A stretch of 64,000 nucleotides of DNA from assembly GCF_901482605.1 (NCBI RefSeq), contig NZ_LR590481.1:1674001-1738000 (forward strand). The letters run 5' to 3'. The notes below the pieces were generated by a model. That model was given only the letters and a program-made list of their open reading frames with translations. It was not told where the DNA came from and did not search any database. The DNA comes from Hathewaya histolytica (lineage in GTDB: Bacteria > Bacillota > Clostridia > Clostridiales > Clostridiaceae). A program made the position numbers and the translations under genes. Below, one piece after another: positions 16,459-25,201 of the stretch (its first letter is position 1; every line of letters begins with the position of its first letter).

Positions 16459-17400
16459 TTAGCCCATCCTTAATACTTTTTGGCTTCTATGTTTTCTTAT
16501 ATACTCTTTAAAACTCCAATTTCTTATAAATTCATCAGCCTTTTTATATCCGATATCAAATAATTCTTTTTTCTCTTTTTTGCTAATATTGAATTCTATA
16601 GTTTTTACATCTAAAGTAGGTATAGATATAGTTCTTATCTTATCTTTATCACTTAAAAACTTTTCATCATAGCATCCTATGGAAGTTTCCATTACATCAT
16701 ATACATAAGGAAAGAAACCATTATTAAATTTATTAAATACGTGATTCTTATGACTCTTTTCAAGTTTAAAGCCAATAGTAGGCCATCTAGGTGTTCCTTT
16801 CACGTCAAATATCCATATAGGATAGTTACTAGTTAATCCTCCATCAACTATAAAGCACTTTTCCCCCTTATAATCTAGCTTTGTAGGTCGGAAAAAGAAA
16901 GGTATACTTATACTCATTACAACTGCTTTTGCTATATCTAATTCCTTAGGATCTACTCCGTATTCTTTTATATCCTCTGGAAGAATAAGCAACTTCTTAT
17001 TAGTTACATCTGATGCTATTATTTTTAGTGTTGATTCTCCATTTACATATAAATCTTTAAATTTTCTTTTACCCTTATTTTTATATAATATATTAAGATA
17101 TTCTTCTATAACACCTGTATTAAATAAACCCTTATTTTGTACAAGTCCAAGTATTTTACCAATGAAGGGTATTTTATTAATGTAACTCTCACTTTTAAAA
17201 TCAGTATAGTTTAAGTCATACATTAAATATTTTATCTCTTCTCCGGTATATCCAACGGCTATAAGTGATGCTATAATTGCACCTGCAGATGTACCTGCAA
17301 GCTTCATCCACTGTACCCCACATTCCTCTATCCTACAAAGGGCACCTACCAGGCCAGTGGCCTTTACACCGCCGCCTTGAAATACGGCATCCAGTTTCAT
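16459..17400 (-). CDS. Patatin-like phospholipase (RssA/YchK type)
   Basis: 313-residue cytoplasmic or membrane-associated lipid acyl hydrolase. The patatin fold marks are the oxyanion loop GGGVKATG at residues 9-16, the nucleophile elbow GTSAG with Ser38, and the dyad Asp in CFIVDGGLTSNYP about residue 195. These enzymes cleave acyl chains from phospholipids; several bacterial members have unknown physiological substrates. ATG at 17400 follows a ribosome site AGGAGGAG. It is transcribed alone; the upstream 51-residue gene ends in its own terminator. Confidence 0.85.
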   Translation of the reverse strand: MKLDAVFQGGGVKATGLVGALCRIEECGVQWMKLAGTSAGAIIASLIAVGYTGEEIKYLMYDLNYTDFKSESYINKIPFIGKILGLVQNKGLFNTGVIEEYLNILYKNKGKRKFKDLYVNGESTLKIIASDVTNKKLLILPEDIKEYGVDPKELDIAKAVVMSISIPFFFRPTKLDYKGEKCFIVDGGLTSNYPIWIFDVKGTPRWPTIGFKLEKSHKNHVFNKFNNGFFPYVYDVMETSIGCYDEKFLSDKDKIRTISIPTLDVKTIEFNISKKEKKELFDIGYKKADEFIRNWSFKEYIRKHRSQKVLRMG

Positions 17401-17466
17401 AGTACTCCTCCTAAAAAACCATCGCTTTAATATAAGTATGATAATATTTTAGGTTTTGTGTTCAAA

Positions 17467-17513
17467 ATAAAAAAGCTGCACAAAACTAAATATTTAGTTT
17501 TGCAACAGCATCT
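17467..17513 (-). terminator. Terminator of the 51-residue gene
   Basis: Arms GCTGTTGCAAAACTAAA / TTTAGTTTTGTGCAGC followed by TTTTTT on the minus strand. Confidence 0.85.
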
Positions 17514-17541
17514 TTTAAAAGCTTATTATAATATTACTAAC

Positions 17542-17697
17542 TTAGAATCCTTTTTTCTTTATCTCTATACCACTTTCATTTATTCCTGGTTGCTCTATAG
17601 TTGTATCTAACTTATTTTTTGCCCATTGATTCTGAGTTTTAGAACCATTTGCTAAGTAATTTTCTTTAGTCCACTCTCTTTTATCTTTCTTCTTCAT
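17542..17697 (-). CDS. Small hydrophilic protein, 51 residues, unknown
   Basis: Short open frame with a good ribosome site (AGGTGA, 8 bases before the ATG at 17697) and its own strong terminator, both of which argue that it is real. The protein starts MKKKDKREWTKENYLANG and ends NESGIEIKKKGF; it has two tryptophans, no cysteines, no membrane segment, and is rich in Lys, Asn and Gln. It could be a small sporulation or spore-coat-like protein or a regulator, but I do not recognise the family and assign no function. It lies between the patatin gene and the cobalamin transporter operon on the same strand. Confidence 0.65.
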   Translation of the reverse strand: MKKKDKREWTKENYLANGSKTQNQWAKNKLDTTIEQPGINESGIEIKKKGF

Positions 17698-17780
17698 ACT
17701 ATCACCTCATTTATTCAATGTTATATTAATAGTATGGATATTTTACTTATAAATAACCATTTAAATTTTGGTTATATTAT

Positions 17781-18497
17781 TTATATACGTTTCATATTTA
17801 TGTGGTCATTTTGAGTTACTTTAATGACTTTATTCCGTCTATTATACCTCTGCAGAACTTCTATAAAGGTTTTTCCAAATGCTGAAGCAAACATGATATT
17901 TCCCAGTGCATGAGAAGTATCTTGGCAAAAGCTCAATATATTTCCTGAGAAAATAGCTTTTAAAGTTATGGGTTTTATAAAACTTAAAACATACCATTGA
18001 TTTAATATCAATCCGTATATATATGCCCAAATTCCACATAATATTATAAAGCTTTTAAAGCCAAACCTTTTAATTATCTTACTAAATATACCGAAGAATA
18101 CACCACAAAGCCCCCAAGCCATAATTTGCCACAAGGTCCAGGGACCATGACCTAAGAAAAAGTTTGATATAAATGCACTCATAGCACCTACCATGAATCC
18201 ATTAATAGGACCCAAAGTATATCCTGACACAGCTGCAATAAAAGTAACAGGCTGAAAACCAGGTATTACAGCAAATGGAACTCTTAATACTCCAGCTAAA
18301 GCAGATAATGTAGCAACAGCACACATGATTCTAGAATTCATCTCTTTACTCTCAAATAAAACAAAGAAAGAAATCAGTAAAAATACAGTAGATACTTCAA
18401 TAACCCTTTCCATGCCTATTTCTAAGTAAGTCATAGTAATAAGTAATACTATATATGAAATTATTATTAAAGGCCCTACTTTTATATTTTTATTCAT
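17781..18497 (-). CDS. ECF transporter S component, probable cobalamin specificity (CblT-like)
   Basis: 238-residue membrane protein with about six hydrophobic segments. The segment AGVLRVPFAVIPGFQPVTFIAAVSGYTLGPINGFMVGAMSAFISNFFLGHGPWTLWQIMAWGL is typical of the predicted cobalamin S components found with ECF modules in Firmicutes. It is the substrate-binding subunit of an energy-coupling-factor importer and overlaps the preceding ATPase gene by 8 bp, so it is translationally coupled. Last gene of a four-gene operon governed by a cobalamin riboswitch, which is the main argument for B12 or a B12 precursor as the substrate. Confidence 0.85.
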   Translation of the reverse strand: MNKNIKVGPLIIISYIVLLITMTYLEIGMERVIEVSTVFLLISFFVLFESKEMNSRIMCAVATLSALAGVLRVPFAVIPGFQPVTFIAAVSGYTLGPINGFMVGAMSAFISNFFLGHGPWTLWQIMAWGLCGVFFGIFSKIIKRFGFKSFIILCGIWAYIYGLILNQWYVLSFIKPITLKAIFSGNILSFCQDTSHALGNIMFASAFGKTFIEVLQRYNRRNKVIKVTQNDHINMKRI

Positions 18498-20115
18498 ATT
18501 TATTCACCTTCAAAATATTCAAAGCTTCCTCTGATTTTATTACCTTGCATTTATTTTTAAATAACCTAGAGACTTGGGGAGAATAGTATATAGATTCACA
18601 TAGAATATGTTCAGCATTACCTATAGCGATAATCTCTCCATGAAATAATAGCATAACTCTATCTGAATAATCACCAGAAAAATTTGTATCATGTGTTACT
18701 AATACTATACTTTTTCCCTTATTCTTTAAAGTATTAATTATGTCCCCAAGATTCTCTTTCGCAAGTGAATCCATTCCTCTTGTAGGTTCATCTAAAATTA
18801 AAATTTCTGGGTCTGTGACAAGTGTGCAAGCTATAGCAACTCTTTGTTTTTCTCCACCACTTAAATCCCTTGGGTTCTTATTTCTTAAATGATTTATATT
18901 TAAAAGGTGTAAGACCTCTTCTATTTTATCCTTATTATATTCACCTATATTCTTTAAAGTATATCCCACTTCCTCAAAAACATTTTCACGGCCAAAATAA
19001 TCATTAGGATTTTGAGATAAATAGCCTATATACTTAAGTTTCTCTTCTTTCATCTTCCTTATATCTTTACCTTTTATAGATATATTCCCTTTATATCCTT
19101 CCATAAGTCCAGTAATAATTTTAAATAAAGTACTCTTACCTGCTCCATTTTCACCCATAACAGTAAGAACTTCTCCCCTATTTAGATTAAAACTTATATC
19201 CTTTAAAATTTCTTCTCCTTTAGAATAAGAAAACTTAAGTTTTTTAACTTCCATAATAGGCTCTTTTGAAGCTAGAGTGTTACTATTATTTAATTTATCT
19301 ATTTTTATTCCTTCTATAGATTGTCTCGCTTCTTTAAGATCTACGGGATACTCTTTTAGCCCAGAACTCTTAAATAAATATGTTAAACTTGGAAGATGAT
19401 ATTTTTTATTTATATTTTCAGGAATATTACGTGGTTTTCCTTCACCTATAATATTTCCTCCCTCCATAAATATTATCCTATCTGCCATAGAAAAACATTT
19501 ATCAAGTCTTTGCTCTACTAAAATTACTGTCTTTCCCATTTCAGCATTTAATTTTTTTATTGAATTTAAAACCTCTTCTGCACCTATTGGATCTAGTTGA
19601 GATATTGGTTCATCAAATAAAATTATATCGGGATCCATAGAAAGCACTGAAGCTATAGCAATTCTCTGCTTTTGGCCTCCGGATACTTCATCTGTTTGTT
19701 TATTTTTAATATCATTAAGTCCTAATAAAGATATAACCTCTGCAACATTCCTTTTCATAGAGTCTATATCAGTATTAAAATTTTCAAGTCCAAAAGCAAT
19801 TTCCCTTTCTATATCTTGAAGAATAATCTGCTTTTCAGGATGTTGATATACCATGCCAACCTGTTTTACTATTTCAAGAGGAGCCATGTCTTCAATATTT
19901 TTACCCTTCAAATATACGTTACCCATTATAGTTCCACCACAATAACTAGGTACAAGTCTATTTATGAGTCTTATAAGAGTAGACTTTCCACACCCAGAAG
20001 GCCCTACTATTAGTACTAATTCACCCTCATTTACTTTAAGATTTATATCTTTTATAGCGCTTTCACTACATTCTGGATAATTAAATGTTACATTTTCTAT
20101 ATTGATTACTTCCAA
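18490..20115 (-). CDS. ECF transporter ATP-binding protein with two fused ABC domains
   Basis: About 541 residues with two complete nucleotide-binding domains in one chain. First half: Walker A GPSGCGKST near residue 40, signature VSGGQKQR, Walker B IILFDEP. Second half: Walker A GENGAGKST, signature LSGGEKQR, Walker B LILDEPTRGMD. This is the fused EcfA-EcfA' (CbiO-like) energising subunit. I prefer the TTG at 20115 as the start because GGAGGTG lies 6 bases upstream; the longer frame begins at a TTG inside that ribosome site. It overlaps the T-component gene by about 10 bp and the S-component gene by 8 bp. Confidence 0.9.
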   Translation of the reverse strand: MEVINIENVTFNYPECSESAIKDINLKVNEGELVLIVGPSGCGKSTLIRLINRLVPSYCGGTIMGNVYLKGKNIEDMAPLEIVKQVGMVYQHPEKQIILQDIEREIAFGLENFNTDIDSMKRNVAEVISLLGLNDIKNKQTDEVSGGQKQRIAIASVLSMDPDIILFDEPISQLDPIGAEEVLNSIKKLNAEMGKTVILVEQRLDKCFSMADRIIFMEGGNIIGEGKPRNIPENINKKYHLPSLTYLFKSSGLKEYPVDLKEARQSIEGIKIDKLNNSNTLASKEPIMEVKKLKFSYSKGEEILKDISFNLNRGEVLTVMGENGAGKSTLFKIITGLMEGYKGNISIKGKDIRKMKEEKLKYIGYLSQNPNDYFGRENVFEEVGYTLKNIGEYNKDKIEEVLHLLNINHLRNKNPRDLSGGEKQRVAIACTLVTDPEILILDEPTRGMDSLAKENLGDIINTLKNKGKSIVLVTHDTNFSGDYSDRVMLLFHGEIIAIGNAEHILCESIYYSPQVSRLFKNKCKVIKSEEALNILKVNKYE

Positions 20116-21008
20116 GTTTTCCACCTCCAATTTATAAAAAATGGTGAAAATAAAATTGCACAGAATATATATCCATAAACATTTAAGCTTTCTATAGGAT
20201 TCTGAACTTTAGGATAAAACTCTAAATCCGTGTATCCTTTAACTTTTAATAAAAACAAATTTATAAGGCCTATTAGACACAGAGAAATTATTAGTAAATC
20301 ATCCTTTTTAAACTTTTCTTTAAAGTAAGAGCTTCTCTTCTTTGAAGCACCATATCCCCTAGAATACATTGCCTCCGCCATATCAGAGGCATCTTCCATA
20401 CTAGATAAAAATAGTATATTAACTATATTTCCCTGACTAATTAGTGTTTTTTTCATATTATCATAAACTAATTTATTACCTCTTAACTTTTCTACTTCTT
20501 TTATAGAGTTAAAAGACTTTATCATACTTGGAAATAATCGTATGGTCATACTCATTAAAAGAGCGGAGTTTTTAAGATATTTCGAAAAGAAAGCAAAAGC
20601 TCTATCTGGATGTATAACAAGATTAAAAAATCCAAATACTAAAGTTATACATATTATTCTAAGTCCATTTAAGCATCCAAATAATATTGCCTCTACTGTT
20701 ATCCTTAATGTCCCAAATATAGGATAATTAATGGTTCCTTCATATATCACCGTTTCACCATTCTTAACCAATATAGGATTTATTATTATGATTAAAAGTG
20801 CAAAAGGTATAATAAGTTTAATATATCTAAATAACTCCTTAAAAGAACCATCTATATAGGATAAAAATAATATGGAACTCATTATTAAAATTATATATAG
20901 AGGATTGTCCATCACTATAAAAGTTATCAAGTATAACAATAAAAGCATGACTCCACTTAATGGATGTAATCCTTGAAGATATGAATTTCTATTTTTATAC
21001 GTAAGCAT
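20106..21008 (-). CDS. ECF transporter T component (EcfT/CbiQ family)
   Basis: 300-residue membrane protein with about six hydrophobic segments, linking the S component to the ATPase. The family's coupling-helix signature of Ala-Arg-Gly type appears as MAEAMYSRGYG (about residues 209-219); a second coupling region, EVEKLRGNK, lies upstream. N-terminal LHPLSGVMLLLLYLITF is also typical. It sits between the lipoprotein and ATPase genes of the riboswitch-controlled operon. The module could also energise other S components such as BioY. Confidence 0.9.
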   Translation of the reverse strand: MLTYKNRNSYLQGLHPLSGVMLLLLYLITFIVMDNPLYIILIMSSILFLSYIDGSFKELFRYIKLIIPFALLIIIINPILVKNGETVIYEGTINYPIFGTLRITVEAILFGCLNGLRIICITLVFGFFNLVIHPDRAFAFFSKYLKNSALLMSMTIRLFPSMIKSFNSIKEVEKLRGNKLVYDNMKKTLISQGNIVNILFLSSMEDASDMAEAMYSRGYGASKKRSSYFKEKFKKDDLLIISLCLIGLINLFLLKVKGYTDLEFYPKVQNPIESLNVYGYIFCAILFSPFFINWRWKTWK

Positions 21009-21024
21009 AATTTAGCACCTTACC

Positions 21025-21894
21025 TTAAGCTATATAATATTCATTCAAGAATCTGTTAACAGAGAACTCACCCTTATTCCATTCATGAAAATCAAATAAA
21101 ATCACATCTCCATTTTTAGGATATAAATCATTTGCACCTACGCTTATTTTGCTACCATTTGAATAAATAAACCAATCTATGCCCATAATTCCATTTTTCT
21201 TTTGATCAGCAGTTTTTTTAGAATTTGGAATAGGGTAAAGGCTTCTAGTTCCATTTATGGACTTTATAAATCCACCTTCATCAATTACACTAGAATTTTC
21301 TCTAAGATAGCTCATAAGGCTTTTTCCACTTTGTATTTTTAATTGTTTCTTAAGTAAAACTTGAGGGTTTCCTCCCGTATAACTTTTTGTATTCTTAGAT
21401 ATAACTAAAGTGAAAGTTTCATCAGGCTTCTTAGCAGGATTAACCGGTTTTTTAGATTTAGAAGAATTATCTTTAGTTGTAACTTCTCCTTTATTACCTG
21501 AGCTATTACTTGTCCCTTTTAATTCTGTATCATTACTTTGACTTGCACTGGAGCTCTTATTTGAATTACTATTATTATTTTTACTATTATCTTTAGCATT
21601 CTTATTTAAGTTAGTATCTTTATCCTTACTACCTTTTTTATTTTCTTCTTTTTTAACAGACTCTTTAGTCAATTCTTTATTTGAATTGTTTGAGTTTTTA
21701 TTTTCCTTACCTTTTTCCTCATTCTTTTCTTCTACCTTTGTTTCTTTATGGTTATTTTCTAAATTATCCTTTTTAGAAACTGAAGTATCGCTTTTAGTAT
21801 CAGTAGAAGACTCACTTGATTTTCCACAGCCTACAGCAAAAAACATAATAAAACATAAGAGTAAAGCTAAATAATTTTTAAATACTTTTTTCAT
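21025..21894 (-). CDS. DUF4430 lipoprotein, probable surface cobalamin-binding subunit
   Basis: 289 residues. Lipoprotein signal peptide with lipobox FAVGC (lipidated Cys about 23), then a very long Lys/Asn/Ser/Glu-rich low-complexity linker (about residues 25-155) and a globular C-terminal domain (about 157-289; TFTLVISKNTKSYTGGN, QSGKSLMSYLREN, GIMGIDWFIYSNG, VGANDLYPKNGDVILFDFHEW) of the DUF4430 type, which resembles the C-terminal domain of eukaryotic transcobalamin/intrinsic factor. First gene after the cobalamin riboswitch. The long linker would let the domain reach through the wall and deliver B12 to the ECF transporter; this role is inferred from fold resemblance and context. Confidence 0.8.
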   Translation of the reverse strand: MKKVFKNYLALLLCFIMFFAVGCGKSSESSTDTKSDTSVSKKDNLENNHKETKVEEKNEEKGKENKNSNNSNKELTKESVKKEENKKGSKDKDTNLNKNAKDNSKNNNSNSNKSSSASQSNDTELKGTSNSSGNKGEVTTKDNSSKSKKPVNPAKKPDETFTLVISKNTKSYTGGNPQVLLKKQLKIQSGKSLMSYLRENSSVIDEGGFIKSINGTRSLYPIPNSKKTADQKKNGIMGIDWFIYSNGSKISVGANDLYPKNGDVILFDFHEWNKGEFSVNRFLNEYYIA

Positions 21895-21959
21895 AAGTAC
21901 ACCACCATCTATAAATTTTATATTAATATGTAAAAATATTTGGAGCTAAATAAACTCCA

Positions 21960-22245
21960 TAATAAAAAGCCTCTAAAAGAGGCTTTTATCAATCACAAAA
22001 ATTATAAATACCATTAAAATTGTATTCTCTGATTTTAGCAACTGGCCTCATCCTTCCCTCCGAAAGACTAAACACAATTATTAGGCAGGTCTCCTGGCTT
22101 TGCTTCATACTACTTCCTTACCTTCCCAAAGATAAACTTCAGTGGTCCAATTTAGGATTCGTCAGCTTTACAGTAGCGGGGGCTGCAGTGGAATTTCACC
22201 ACTTTCCCTTATAACTTATAGGTTCTAAGTACCTAAAATTATTAT
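21960..22245 (-). promoter_or_regulatory. Cobalamin riboswitch controlling the ECF operon
   Basis: On the minus strand the conserved cobalamin-aptamer blocks are clear: the GCCACTG-like segment and GCCCCCGCTACTG (about 22170-22195), GGGAAGG (about 22115) and the closing CCAGGAGACCTGCC (22080-22098). A T-tailed hairpin at 21964-21988 (AAAAGCCTC/GAGGCTTTT) lies about 70 bp before the first gene and is the likely terminator of the expression platform. Cobalamin binding is expected to switch the operon off. Confidence 0.95.
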
Positions 22246-22363
22246 TTAATTTATCTAAAATAAATTATATTATATTTGATAATTAATATCAACACGTAAT
22301 ACTTATTTATAAAGCATTTACGTATTTGTTTCTAAATATCATACCTCTTATTTCAAAATATTA

Positions 22364-23497
22364 TTAAAGCTCTTTAGGTGGCTTATCTCCAAAATACTGA
22401 TAATAGTAACATTTAATTTTACCATTATATAATTTTCTGTTTTTGTTTGATTTTCTTCCAAAACAACTTTCAAACTCTGGATGAGATGTAATTACAAAAT
22501 ATGACCAGTCTTTAAGTTGACTATACACACTTCCCATGGTTTTATATAGTTCTTCTGCTTCTCTAGACTCCCCTAGCCTCTCACCATAAGGAGGATTAGT
22601 TACTATAACTCCATATCTTTTTTTGCTTGAAAAATCTTTCATATCTAACCTTTGAAAATTAATGTATTCAGATACTCCAGCCTTTTCAGCATTAGCCATA
22701 GCAGTTCTAAGCACTCTTAAATTTGTATCTGATGCAAGTATTTTAAATTCTTTATTATTTATAGAACTTTTAGCATGACGTCTAATATCACTCCATAAAT
22801 CTTCAGGAATTATACCCCATCTTTCTGATACAAAATGTCTATTAAGTCCTGGCGCCATATTTTTAGCAATCATAGCCGCTTCTATGGCTATAGTACCTGA
22901 ACCACAGAAAGTATCTGCAAATGCTAAAGATGGTTCCCATCCACTTAAAAGTACTAAAGCTGCCGCCAAGGTTTCTTTCATTGGAGCTTCTCCAGCATTT
23001 TCTCTATATCCTCTTTTATGTAATCCTTGACCAGTTGTATCTAATGTTAATGTAACTATATCTTTTAGAAGAGCAACTTCTATTTTATATTCAGCACCAT
23101 CTTCTGGGAACTTTTCTACATCATATTTTCTTTTCATAGATTCTACTACAGCTTTTTTTACTATAGACTGACAATCTGGTACACTAAATAACTTTGACTT
23201 TACTGACTTCCCTGTAACGTGCATAAATCCATCTACAGGAATAATATCTCCCCATTCTACTTTTAAAGTTCCTTGAAAAAGTTCCTCAAAACTTTCTGCT
23301 TTAAATTCTGCCATCTTAATTAAAACTCTATCAGCAGTTCTAAGCCACATATTACAAGTTACTATGTCCATTTCATCGCCAATAAAGGTAACCTTTCCAT
23401 TCTCTATAGTTAAATCTTCATAACCTAATTCCTTAAGTTCATCTGCCACAACCTTTTCAAGACCAAAAGTTGAGGTCGCAATTAAAGTATATTCCAT
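22364..23497 (-). CDS. THUMP-domain rRNA N2-guanine/N6-adenine methyltransferase (RlmL/YpsC-like)
   Basis: 377-residue cytoplasmic RNA methyltransferase. N-terminal ferredoxin-like plus THUMP RNA-binding region (about residues 1-155), then a Rossmann methyltransferase domain with SAM motif FADTFCGSGTIAIEAA (about 195-210) and catalytic motif NPPYGERLG (about 302-310), the motif of enzymes that methylate exocyclic amino groups. The length and order match the YpsC / N-terminal RlmL half, which makes m2G in 23S rRNA; the C-terminal RlmK half is absent, as usual in Firmicutes. Single gene with its own ribosome site. Confidence 0.88.
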   Translation of the reverse strand: MEYTLIATSTFGLEKVVADELKELGYEDLTIENGKVTFIGDEMDIVTCNMWLRTADRVLIKMAEFKAESFEELFQGTLKVEWGDIIPVDGFMHVTGKSVKSKLFSVPDCQSIVKKAVVESMKRKYDVEKFPEDGAEYKIEVALLKDIVTLTLDTTGQGLHKRGYRENAGEAPMKETLAAALVLLSGWEPSLAFADTFCGSGTIAIEAAMIAKNMAPGLNRHFVSERWGIIPEDLWSDIRRHAKSSINNKEFKILASDTNLRVLRTAMANAEKAGVSEYINFQRLDMKDFSSKKRYGVIVTNPPYGERLGESREAEELYKTMGSVYSQLKDWSYFVITSHPEFESCFGRKSNKNRKLYNGKIKCYYYQYFGDKPPKEL

Positions 23498-23612
23498 TCT
23501 CTTCTCTCCTAATTTTATTAAAGTTCATTTTATATTCTACCATTAAAGATAGATTTTCAAAACAAAATATTAAAATTTTAATAAGCTTATTTTATTTTTA
23601 GCATATATAGCA

Positions 23613-23664
23613 AAAATAAAACACCTAAATAAACTTTATTACAATTCATTTAGGTGCTTTTTTA
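23613..23664 (-). terminator. Terminator after the purine permease gene
   Basis: Arms AGCACCTAAAT / ATTTAGGTGT with T-run on the minus strand, just downstream of the permease stop. Confidence 0.85.
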
Positions 23665-23666
23665 TA

Positions 23667-24959
23667 TTATATTAAAAATTTCAATATGAATACTACTCCA
23701 ACTATAATAGTTGGTATTGTAACTTCTTTAAATCTTCCTGAAAATAATTTTAATATTATGTATGATATTACACCAAAAACTATACCATCAGATATACTAT
23801 ATGCAAAAGGCATCATTATTATAGTTAAAAAAGCAGGTAGAGCTTCTGTATAGTCAGTAAGATCTATCTCTTTTATAGGCTCTATCATAAATAAACCAAC
23901 TAATACTAGGGCTGATGCTGTAACTGCTGGAGTTATGGATGCAAATATTGGTGCAAAGAATAATGCTAAAAAGAACATAACTGCTGTAGATACTGCTGTT
24001 AAACCAGTTCTTCCACCTTCTGCAACTCCTGAGGCACTCTCTACAAATGTACTTACAGTACTTGTTCCTAAACATGCGCCTGCTGTAGTGCCTATAGCAT
24101 CTGCTAATAGTGCTTTCTTCATATTTGGAACTTTACCATCTTTATCTAACATCTTTGCCTTTGTAGTAACACCAACCAAAGTCCCAATAGTATCAAACAT
24201 ATCCATAAATAAAAGAGTGAATAATGCTATGGCCATATCTACTGTAAATATATTATGCCATTCAAATTTAAAAAACACTGAAGAAATTGAGGGTGGCATA
24301 CTAACTAAGCTCTTTGGCATAGGAGTTATACCCATAGGTATTCCTATAACAGAAGTTAAGAGCATCCCTATAAATAATGCACCTTTAACATTCCTTGCAA
24401 TTAATATACCTGTTAATAATATCCCAATAATAGCAAGAAGTCCTGTTCCTTTTGTTATATTTCCTAATGCAATTAATAATCCTCCGCCCTCTGGGTGAAC
24501 TACAATTCCTGCTCCTTCTAGTCCTATAAGAGCAACAAACATACCAATTCCAACAGATATAGCTCTTTTTATATTAAGTGGTATAGCATCAACAATTGCT
24601 TCCCTTATATTGAAAACAGTTAATAATATAAATATAAGTCCTTCTAATAATACCGCTGTTAATGCAAATTGATAAGAATATCCCATGGCTTTTACAATTG
24701 TAAATGCAAAGAATGCATTAAGTCCCATACCAGGAGCTTGTGCGAAAGGAAGTTTCGCATACAATCCCATAACCAATGTAGATATAACTGCTGAAATTGC
24801 TGTTGCTGTAAATACAGCTCCTGAATCCATGCCAGCTGCTGAAAGTATTGAAGGGTTAACTATAAGTATATAAGCCATAGTCATAAAAGTAGTAATACCA
24901 GCTACTATTTCCGTCTTAATGTTCGTATTATTTTCCTTTAGTTTAAAAAATTTCTCCAT
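23667..24959 (-). CDS. Purine (guanine/hypoxanthine or adenine) permease, AzgA/PbuG type
   Basis: 430-residue membrane protein with about 12-14 hydrophobic segments; NCS2 superfamily, AzgA branch. Typical segments are EIVAGITTFMTMAYILIVNPSIL at the N-terminus, QAPGMGLNAFFAFT (substrate site region), LFMDMFDTIGTLVGV, and CLGTSTVSTFVESASGVAEGGRTGLTAV. It imports purine bases by proton symport. ATG at 24959 follows AGAGGG. No purine riboswitch is visible in its short leader, unlike the adenosine deaminase gene at 52 kb. Specificity between guanine and adenine cannot be decided. Confidence 0.92.
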   Translation of the reverse strand: MEKFFKLKENNTNIKTEIVAGITTFMTMAYILIVNPSILSAAGMDSGAVFTATAISAVISTLVMGLYAKLPFAQAPGMGLNAFFAFTIVKAMGYSYQFALTAVLLEGLIFILLTVFNIREAIVDAIPLNIKRAISVGIGMFVALIGLEGAGIVVHPEGGGLLIALGNITKGTGLLAIIGILLTGILIARNVKGALFIGMLLTSVIGIPMGITPMPKSLVSMPPSISSVFFKFEWHNIFTVDMAIALFTLLFMDMFDTIGTLVGVTTKAKMLDKDGKVPNMKKALLADAIGTTAGACLGTSTVSTFVESASGVAEGGRTGLTAVSTAVMFFLALFFAPIFASITPAVTASALVLVGLFMIEPIKEIDLTDYTEALPAFLTIIMMPFAYSISDGIVFGVISYIILKLFSGRFKEVTIPTIIVGVVFILKFLI

Positions 24960-25089
24960 ATTATCCCTCTTTCGTTAGGTTTTTATGCTCACTCTTATTA
25001 TAATAATATATTTTTAAATTTTTTCAATAGTAAATACGAATATTTTTATAATTAAACACAAAAAAATTTGTGTTTAATAAAGTTTTTCA

Positions 25090-25127
25090 TAAAAAAACTA
25101 TGAAAACAATATTGTTTTCATAGTTTT
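25090..25127 (-). terminator. Terminator after the oligoendopeptidase gene
   Basis: Perfect hairpin AAAACTATGAAAACAAT / ATTGTTTTCATAGTTTT with T-run on the minus strand. Confidence 0.9.
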
Positions 25128-25201
25128 AAATAGGATATGATAACTTTTTTATTATTAGCAATAGTATCTGTATTTATACCTCAAATTGAATAAACTAATT
25201 A

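Noticed and set aside
24960-25090. Purine riboswitch upstream of the purine permease
   Set aside because: Searched for by analogy with add; the conserved core is absent in this short leader.
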